From the NCBI GenBank assembly GCA_046048095.1, contig JBJOGS010000089.1:1-12087 (forward strand): a DNA stretch of 12,087 bases, read 5' to 3'. Numbering within the stretch: the first letter of the stretch is position 1; the number at the start of each line of letters is the position of its first letter. The notes under the pieces are model-generated. The model ran no database searches. It saw only the letters and a program-made list of their open reading frames with translations, and was not told where the DNA came from. Shown in pieces: positions 7,701-12,087 of the stretch. This DNA is from UBA3478 sp046048095. Its GTDB lineage: Bacteria; Bacteroidota; Bacteroidia; Flavobacteriales; Flavobacteriaceae. The translations under genes were made by a program, and so were the position numbers.

Positions 7701-8964
7701 TGACCTGAAAGCGAAGACTTTGAGTAATGCATCGCTTGTACTTCAAACCAAACAACGGCCAGAATCGCTTTACTACGGAACCGGATTTGTTTCAGGATCA
7801 GGAAGCGTAACAGGCACTCCAGAAAATACGGTTATTCAGGTGGTGGCCGAGACACGCGAAGGAAGTAGCTTATTTATTCCTTTAAATTCTGAAACGGTAG
7901 ATTTTAGTGATGATTTGATGCGCTTTACCAATAGTGTCGCCACCGAAGAATCGAGAGCTTATGCGCCTATTGAGACTAAAAAAGGCGTCAGCTTAGATTT
8001 TAACCTTAGGGTAACACCGTCCGCTTTAGTAGAAGTAATTGTCGATCCTGAGTCGGGTTCTCGATTGAGAGGAAGGGGCACCGGACAATTTCGCTTTCAA
8101 ATCGCGCCTACTGCAGATTTTACAATTCTCGGCGAGTACACAGTGGCTTCTGGCGCCTACGATTACCGTTTTGGTGGGATTATTGACAAGGGCTTTGTAC
8201 TTGCCCCAGGAGGCATGATTACCTGGAATGGTGACCCTTATGATGCAGATATTAACCTTGAGGCGGTGTACTCGCTCAATGCGAACCCTTCACCGCTTTT
8301 AGACTCAAGCTCGTTTCCGCGTCCGATACAAACCGATGTGCTTATTCAATTGGGCGGAAAGCTTCTGAATCCGGTGATCGATTTTTCACTGCGCTTTCCG
8401 ACCCTAAATTCAGTGGTTCGAAGCGAAATAGAATACCGTCTTCAAGACCGCTCTGCCCTTGAGCGTAACGTTTTCTTCTTGCTGGCGCAAGGTAATTTTG
8501 TCAATGAGCAGATGGGGCTTTCTCAACAAGCGCTAACCGGAAATTTATTGCAGTCTGCTTCGGGACTACTCGAAGAAGTTCTTGGCGCATCTGAGGTGAT
8601 CGATCTCGGGCTCTCTTATGAACAGGGATACCGAAATCCGAATGCCAACGTAGCTATTGAGGATCGTATTGGAGTTACCGTCAGCACCCAATTAGGTAAT
8701 CGACTGATCTTTAATGGAAAACTCGGGGTGCCTGTGGGTCGGGTTACTGAAACTGTTGTAGCCGGTGATGTCGAGCTGCAACTCTTATTAAACGAAGAGG
8801 GTACCCTTAGTGCGAAAATATTTAATCGAGAGAATACGTTAAGTCAGTTTTTGGCCAGTATACCGGGGTATACACAAGGATTAGGTTTAAGTTATCAGGT
8901 AGACTTTGATGATTTTAAAGAATTGATAAGACGGGTATTAAAATCATCGATTTCTACGGAATAA
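4741..8964 (+). CDS. tamB: TamB-like translocation/assembly module protein (DUF490)
   Basis: This 1407-residue envelope protein has one N-terminal membrane anchor (about residues 4-27, after the basic start MRKR). The rest would lie in the periplasm. Residues from about 33 form an AsmA-like N-terminal segment (VDAVRVNPLSLNATIQHIQI), followed by a long run of beta-strand-rich sequence expected to fold as a hydrophobic groove (beta-taco). The C-terminal TamB domain covers roughly the last 400 residues and includes FTILGEYTVASGAYDY (1127-1142) and TWNGDPYDADINLEAVY (1161-1177). In Proteobacteria TamB works with the Omp85 protein TamA; AsmA-like proteins also bridge the membranes to move phospholipids. 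Its partner in this organism is not in the window. The length is normal for Bacteroidota homologues. No clear -7 element for this gene is visible in the 27-bp divergent gap. Confidence 0.92.
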   Translation: MRKRLFLWLRILLALLVVLFLLTLAASTPKVQNYIAQRLITDLSARYGITLSVDAVRVNPLSLNATIQHIQIPDHKGDTLLYIRSLNGRWSSLSALIANASSTQYRLGETLLKLRTYDGDSLSNLELYLRQLPRGRNGRFEAKSIRAGALRVSYSDDENEDQHEMRFTEVAINDFLASKRLLKGAMSVKGAYFKNGALVEPTITASAAFDTANNSIEVRDLQIRTDSDAIEVSDLTVDRSLKQLQVTIAASFFSGKRLADYGINGFAATAFYVSGSLTADRTGVRTENLSVQWGESDAIFRGNVDLIDPIRPFALEITSVDALWKDMKGLVLLGDKRPVVQPLLGSRAPIRGSLRVAGDSTQWKADAALTIEKSRVSASFSRVGKQESVQIDARGFNLGWVVNGANQRLTARLNARRNLGGRFAIDAQIHQLEFEQGFDLRAINVEASPVNTAYEVRVSSRTQGQSFETNFRLEKQKDRYSVEGKASIERWNALLTLTDFEALPFSTFADFSLWGSSLNDLQGQLDLNELRFFPTNRPVVNVGSVRMSHTALNREKRQLLIVSEAFINLEVSGNYHLFDWKKSLSQFRFPTEFELDADIQTGNRWVELIEGSTVLPELSGFVRYSKGLLKSDIRLSQFSYDVFDLKQLHAYTDESGGFMLEAQSLISPYFSLASVNTTIKGNRLEVRASTPGENADQFLFNSSWNRVSDDQLLIAIDPSRFTLKQYDWTIEKRAEFSIDIKNKRLELDRLDLKTVDNGFLSIYGGYNDNANYAINLELENAPIETITPALKNLSLKGSATGFLQFKKQAGRYDPQFNLSVEDLLINNKFVGFFNGVISGSANADIFTLQADVLNSGRASLELSGILNQTENGSFDLDVDARLAEFDITPFSALGSTTFSNLRGFASGSVSLVNTLEQPELVGALVLNEAGLGFPYLGVDFNIDGTPEIRLNGTDFYFDHFKLVDTAFNTATEIDGFIYHQGLKKFSFDLKAKTLSNASLVLQTKQRPESLYYGTGFVSGSGSVTGTPENTVIQVVAETREGSSLFIPLNSETVDFSDDLMRFTNSVATEESRAYAPIETKKGVSLDFNLRVTPSALVEVIVDPESGSRLRGRGTGQFRFQIAPTADFTILGEYTVASGAYDYRFGGIIDKGFVLAPGGMITWNGDPYDADINLEAVYSLNANPSPLLDSSSFPRPIQTDVLIQLGGKLLNPVIDFSLRFPTLNSVVRSEIEYRLQDRSALERNVFFLLAQGNFVNEQMGLSQQALTGNLLQSASGLLEEVLGASEVIDLGLSYEQGYRNPNANVAIEDRIGVTVSTQLGNRLIFNGKLGVPVGRVTETVVAGDVELQLLLNEEGTLSAKIFNRENTLSQFLASIPGYTQGLGLSYQVDFDDFKELIRRVLKSSISTE

Positions 8965-8978
8965 TAAACTCTATTTAT

Positions 8979-8986
8979 TAGATTTG
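8979..8986 (+). promoter_or_regulatory. Candidate -7 element for the pfkA-gap-kinase operon
   Basis: The octamer TAGATTTG matches TAnnTTTG and ends 13 bases before the pfkA start, giving a predicted leader of only a few bases. No TTTG is found at the usual -33 distance; the nearest is TTTC at 8951-8954, slightly too far away. Its first bases overlap a 7-bp AT-only inverted repeat (8962-8968 with 8974-8980). If real, it would let pfkA be transcribed independently of tamB. Confidence 0.45.
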
Positions 8987-8999
8987 GCGCGTTAAGCTT

Positions 9000-9986
9000 A
9001 TGAATCAATCAATCAAACGAATAGGGGTTCTCACCTCAGGGGGTGATTCTCCAGGAATGAATGCTGCCATTCGATCTGTAGTGCGCGCTAGTATGTATCA
9101 CGGTCTAGAGTGTACTGCGATCTACAGGGGATATCAAGGCCTTATTGAAGGAGACTTCGAGGAATTTACTGCCCGTAGCGTCAACAACATTATCAATAAG
9201 GGCGGAACCATCTTGAAATCTGCGCGTTGCGAGAAATTTCGATCGGTTGAAGGAAGAGCCTTAGCTCATGAACAGTTAAAAAAGGGGGGCATTGATGCAC
9301 TTGTGGTTATTGGTGGAAACGGATCGATGACTGGAGCACTCAAGCTAAATCAAGAATTTAGAACTCCAGTGATGGGTATCCCTGGCACTATAGATAACGA
9401 TATCCTCGGAACGGATTACACGATTGGTTTTGATACCGCCATCAATACGGTAGTTGAAGCGATTGATAAGATCCGAGACACAGCGAGCTCTCACAACAGA
9501 CTCTTTTTCGTCGAGGTGATGGGAAGAGATGTGGGTCTTGTAGCTCTGAACAGCGGCGTAGGTGCAGGGGCAGAGGAAATTTTGATTCCAGAGCAGAACT
9601 TGGGTCTAGAGCGTTTGCTCGATTCGTTAAAGCGCAGTAAGGCCTCAGGAAAGTCGTCGAGTATTGTGGTCGTCGCTGAAGGAGATAAAACCGGAAAGAA
9701 TGTCTTTGAGCTCAAAGAATATGTAGAGAAACACTTGCCTATTTACGATGTTCGTGTTTCAGTATTGGGACATATGCAGCGCGGCGGAAGTCCGACTTGT
9801 TTTGACCGCGTACTCGCTAGTAGAATGGGGGTGAAGGCCATCGAGTCGTTACTTGAGGGACAATCTAATTTTATGGTGGGTATTGAGGCAAATAAAATGA
9901 TATTGACCCCTATTGAAAAGGCCATCAGTGGACTCAGTGCCATTGATGAAGAACTGATCCGCGTTTCGGATATAATGAGTATTTAA
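9000..9986 (+). CDS. pfkA: ATP-dependent 6-phosphofructokinase
   Basis: Phosphofructokinase phosphorylates fructose 6-phosphate to fructose 1,6-bisphosphate, the committed step of glycolysis, in the cytoplasm. The 328-residue length fits bacterial group A PfkA. Signatures are GVLTSGGDSPGMNAAIR (9-25), GYQGLIEGD (44-52), PGTIDNDI (128-135) with the catalytic base D132, MGRDVG (174-179), and VSVLGHMQRGGSP (253-265). The glycine at 108, where PPi-dependent enzymes carry aspartate, points to ATP as donor. One oddity stands out: the normally invariant GGDGS is GGNGS here, so N107 (codon AAC, 9318-9320) replaces the aspartate equivalent to E. coli D103, which sits near the metal and phosphates. L180 also replaces a usually polar residue. 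The rest is well conserved, so the protein probably works, but with possibly altered kinetics. It leads an operon with gap and a sugar kinase. Confidence 0.96.
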   Translation: MNQSIKRIGVLTSGGDSPGMNAAIRSVVRASMYHGLECTAIYRGYQGLIEGDFEEFTARSVNNIINKGGTILKSARCEKFRSVEGRALAHEQLKKGGIDALVVIGGNGSMTGALKLNQEFRTPVMGIPGTIDNDILGTDYTIGFDTAINTVVEAIDKIRDTASSHNRLFFVEVMGRDVGLVALNSGVGAGAEEILIPEQNLGLERLLDSLKRSKASGKSSSIVVVAEGDKTGKNVFELKEYVEKHLPIYDVRVSVLGHMQRGGSPTCFDRVLASRMGVKAIESLLEGQSNFMVGIEANKMILTPIEKAISGLSAIDEELIRVSDIMSI

Positions 9987-10005
9987 TCACTAATCAATTA
10001 TTATT

Positions 10006-11007
10006 ATGCAACCTGTGAAGATTGGAATTAACGGATTTGGAAGAATTGGAAGAATGGTATTTAGAGCGGCAGCCAAACGTCAAGATGTTGAAGTCGTGGC
10101 GATTAATGACCTGCTAGATATCGATCACCTAGTATATCTGCTCAAGTACGACTCAGTACACGGAAATTTTGACGGTACGGTTGAAATCAGCGGCGATCAC
10201 ATTGTAGTGAACGGAAAACCCGTGCGCATCACTGCCGAGCGTGACCCTAAAGTACTGAAGTGGGATGCCGTTGGTGCGACGATTGTTGCTGAATGCACCG
10301 GTATTTTTACCACGAAAGAGTCTGCCCAGGCGCACATTGATGGCGGCGCGAAAAAAGTGGTCATTTCTGCCCCTTCTGCAGATGCACCGATGTTTGTTAT
10401 GGGAGTGAACCACAAAGACGTAAAATCTTCAGATACAATAGTGAGTAATGCCTCCTGTACTACGAACTGTTTGGCTCCAATTGCCAAAGTGTTACACGAC
10501 GCCTTTGGTATTGAAGAAGCATTAATGACCACGGTTCACGCGACTACTGCTACACAAATGACTGTCGATGGTCCTTCAAGAAAAGACTACCGCGGCGGAC
10601 GCTCAGCGCTTTTAAATATTATCCCTGCTTCTACCGGAGCGGCAAAGGCGGTGACCAAAGTCATACCTTCATTACAAGGAAAAATTACAGGAATGGCATT
10701 TAGGGTACCTAATGCCGATGTCTCGGTGGTTGATTTGACCGTAAAACTGCAAAAAGAGACCTCTTATGAGGGTATCAAGAAAGCCATGAAAGCAGCCTCT
10801 GAAGGCGAGTTGAAAGGAATTTTGGGATATACAGAAGACGCAGTTGTTTCTCAAGACTTCATCGGCGACGCACGTACTTCGATTTTTGACGCCGAGGCCG
10901 GTATCGAGCTTAATCCAACTTTCTTTAAAGTGGTTTCGTGGTATGACAATGAAGCTGGCTACTCAAATAAATTGATTGATCTAGCGCTGCACGTGGCGTC
11001 TGTGTAA
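10006..11007 (+). CDS. gap: Type I glyceraldehyde-3-phosphate dehydrogenase
   Basis: GAPDH oxidises and phosphorylates glyceraldehyde 3-phosphate to 1,3-bisphosphoglycerate using NAD. The 333-residue protein has the nucleotide-binding start KIGINGFGRIGRMVFR (5-20), with D35 in AINDLLD favouring NAD over NADP. The active site SNASCTTNC contains catalytic C151, and H178 in TTVHATTATQ is the base. PASTGAAKAV (207-216) and WYDNEAGYSNKL (312-323) are further family signatures. Everything needed for catalysis is present. It follows pfkA after 19 AT-rich bases with no visible Shine-Dalgarno sequence and no terminator between, so the two glycolytic genes are probably co-transcribed. The D35 and active-site context favour a glycolytic role over an NADP-dependent gluconeogenic paralogue, though this is an inference. 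Confidence 0.98.
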   Translation: MQPVKIGINGFGRIGRMVFRAAAKRQDVEVVAINDLLDIDHLVYLLKYDSVHGNFDGTVEISGDHIVVNGKPVRITAERDPKVLKWDAVGATIVAECTGIFTTKESAQAHIDGGAKKVVISAPSADAPMFVMGVNHKDVKSSDTIVSNASCTTNCLAPIAKVLHDAFGIEEALMTTVHATTATQMTVDGPSRKDYRGGRSALLNIIPASTGAAKAVTKVIPSLQGKITGMAFRVPNADVSVVDLTVKLQKETSYEGIKKAMKAASEGELKGILGYTEDAVVSQDFIGDARTSIFDAEAGIELNPTFFKVVSWYDNEAGYSNKLIDLALHVASV

Positions 11008-11021
11008 TACACCCTTGACTA

Positions 11022-11873
11022 ATGATCCTTATTGTTGATAGTGGAGCGACTAAATCAGATTGGATTGCTCTAAATCCAGATGGTTCAGAATTTTTTGCGA
11101 CTCAGACCTTAGGACTTTCTCCTGAGGTACTGACGCAACAGGTTATTGAAGACCGTCTGGCAAATAACTTTGAGATTTCAAAGCATCGCCACAAGGTGAC
11201 CGAACTTCATTTTTACGGAGCCGGATGCGGAACCGATCGAATGAAGCGCTTTCTATCTACTATCTTTAAGAACTTCTTTCCTAAAGCGAAGGTAGACGTC
11301 AAAGAAGATACCTACGCAGCAATTTATGCGACAACAGAGATTGGCAAACAAGGCATCGTCTGTATTCTAGGAACAGGATCAAACTGCTCGTATTACGATG
11401 GACACCAGCCCTTTCAAAAAGTAGTTTCTCTAGGGTATATTTTAATGGACGACGCCAGTGGCAACTACTTTGGCCGAAAATTGTTAAGAGATCTATATTT
11501 TCATAAAATTCCCCAAGACTTAGCCATTCGCTTTGCCAAAGAGTATGATCTTGAAGCCGATACGATCAAAGAACATCTCTACAAGCAGCCCAATCCAAAC
11601 ACCTATTTGGCTACTTTCGCGCGTTTTATCATTGAAAATAAAGAGCATAGTTACTGCAATGGGGTAATCATGAAAGGATTACAACAGTTTGTAAACAACT
11701 ACATTATGCAATTTGAGCTTGCAACAAAGGTGCCCTGTCATTTTGTAGGGAGTATCGCTTACTTTTTGAAAGAAGAACTTGAGCAAGTACTGCACAACAA
11801 TGACTTGGTGATGGGCAATGTGCTGAGAAGGCCCATCGAAGGATTGGTACAGTTTCACAAAAACACGCTCTAA
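11022..11873 (+). CDS. BadF/BadG-type kinase, probable N-acetylglucosamine kinase
   Basis: This 283-residue protein belongs to the ASKHA fold (sugar kinase, Hsp70, actin). The phosphate-1 loop is VDSGATKSDW (5-14) with D6. GAGCG (66-70) follows, and the likely catalytic base is D96 in KEDTYAA. The phosphate-2 loop is LGTGSNCSYYDG (116-127), and GTGSNC is identical to the motif of human NAGK. GYILMDDASGNYFGRKLLRD (138-157) and the adenosine-loop segment FVGSIAYFLKEEL (241-253) complete the set. It most likely phosphorylates N-acetylglucosamine or a related amino sugar with ATP, as in cell-wall recycling or chitin use. Glucosamine kinase or another hexose kinase remains possible. The start lies 14 bp after gap, and the link to pfkA and gap suggests feeding of sugar into glycolysis. 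The next gene is convergent, 17 bp away. Confidence 0.88.
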   Translation: MILIVDSGATKSDWIALNPDGSEFFATQTLGLSPEVLTQQVIEDRLANNFEISKHRHKVTELHFYGAGCGTDRMKRFLSTIFKNFFPKAKVDVKEDTYAAIYATTEIGKQGIVCILGTGSNCSYYDGHQPFQKVVSLGYILMDDASGNYFGRKLLRDLYFHKIPQDLAIRFAKEYDLEADTIKEHLYKQPNPNTYLATFARFIIENKEHSYCNGVIMKGLQQFVNNYIMQFELATKVPCHFVGSIAYFLKEELEQVLHNNDLVMGNVLRRPIEGLVQFHKNTL

Positions 11874-11890
11874 ATCGCTTGCTGTTGTGG

Positions 11891-12087
11891 TTAGCGCATA
11901 GCAATCACCGAAATTTCAATTTGGGCGCCTGCGGGTAAGGCACTTACAGCTACCGTTTCTCTGGCTGGAGCTATAGTGTTTGAAAAAAACGCTTTGTACA
12001 CTTCATTCACGATACTGAAGTCGTTCATATCGGTTAAGAAGATGGTGGTTTTTACCACATCATTTAACGAGAATTCAGCAGCGGATA
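11891..12087 (-). CDS. ridA: Rid (YjgF/YER057c/UK114) family protein, C-terminal part
   Basis: The last 64 residues of a Rid-family protein are encoded; the 5' part lies beyond the right edge of the window. The sequence NDVVKTTIFLTDMNDFSIVN is characteristic, followed by NEVYKAFF, PARETVAV and LPAGAQIEISVIAMR to the TAA stop. Arginine in PARETV aligns with E. coli RidA R105, which binds the substrate carboxylate, and the glutamate in QIEI aligns with E120. RidA hydrolyses reactive 2-aminoacrylate and other enamines or imines to keto acids and ammonia, protecting PLP enzymes. Conservation of both active-site residues supports that activity, although other Rid subfamilies cannot be excluded without the N-terminus. 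It converges on the kinase gene with only 17 bp between stops and no evident terminator. Confidence 0.92.
   Translation of the reverse strand, partial: SAAEFSLNDVVKTTIFLTDMNDFSIVNEVYKAFFSNTIAPARETVAVSALPAGAQIEISVIAMR

Noticed and set aside
10153..10532. Minus-strand reading frames opposite gap, up to 111 codons
   Set aside because: They are shadows of a highly conserved gene, with no family likeness and no promoter.
11002..11012. Short palindrome GTGTAATACAC at the end of gap
   Set aside because: It has only 4-bp arms, overlaps the stop codon and has no T-run, so it is too short to call an operator or terminator.
11874..11890. Terminator between the kinase and the Rid-family gene
   Set aside because: The 17-bp gap has no GC-rich hairpin and no T-run on either strand.

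Overview
The window comes from a bacterial chromosome, almost certainly a member of the Bacteroidota, and the gene set fits a Flavobacteriales-type relative (the order is an inference). Three lines of evidence support this. Octamers matching the Bacteroidota sigma factor -7 element TAnnTTTG stand just upstream of the tRNA gene, tsaD and pfkA. The start codons I inspected upstream (tamB, pfkA, gap and the kinase) have no clear purine-rich Shine-Dalgarno sequence. Several proteins are of Bacteroidota type, including a long TamB-like protein, a PG_1098/THUMP-like methyltransferase and a short GlcNAc-kinase-like protein next to pfkA and gap.

Layout. Positions 1-104 carry a promoter and a tRNA-Arg(UCU) gene. 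Positions 105-389 contain no gene but are unusually rich in structure: an intrinsic terminator for the tRNA, a 123-bp nested palindrome, and a pair of 28-bp direct repeats (one mismatch) flanking a hairpin. Positions 390-4713 hold a five-gene minus-strand operon, transcribed in the order tsaD, rsmE, an AI-2E family membrane protein, a THUMP-like methyltransferase, and a small membrane protein. Two of its junctions are 4-bp ATGA overlaps and one is a stop codon directly followed by a start. Three of the five products modify RNA or are predicted to (t6A37 of tRNA, m3U1498 of 16S rRNA, one unknown target).

A 27-bp gap at 4714-4740 separates tsaD from the divergent tamB-like gene (4741-8964, 1407 codons), an envelope assembly or lipid transport protein anchored at its N-terminus. 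Downstream on the same strand lie pfkA, gap and a BadF-type sugar kinase resembling N-acetylglucosamine kinase, with gaps of 19 and 14 bp. This is a compact central-carbon operon that may feed amino sugars into glycolysis. The window ends in the 3' part of a convergent Rid-family gene.

Most of the window is ordinary housekeeping DNA. I did not find a clear new defence or mobile system. The parts most worth a second look are the palindrome and repeat region behind the tRNA, an Asp-to-Asn change at a metal/substrate-site position of phosphofructokinase, and the tightly coupled RNA-modification operon with its two uncharacterised membrane proteins.
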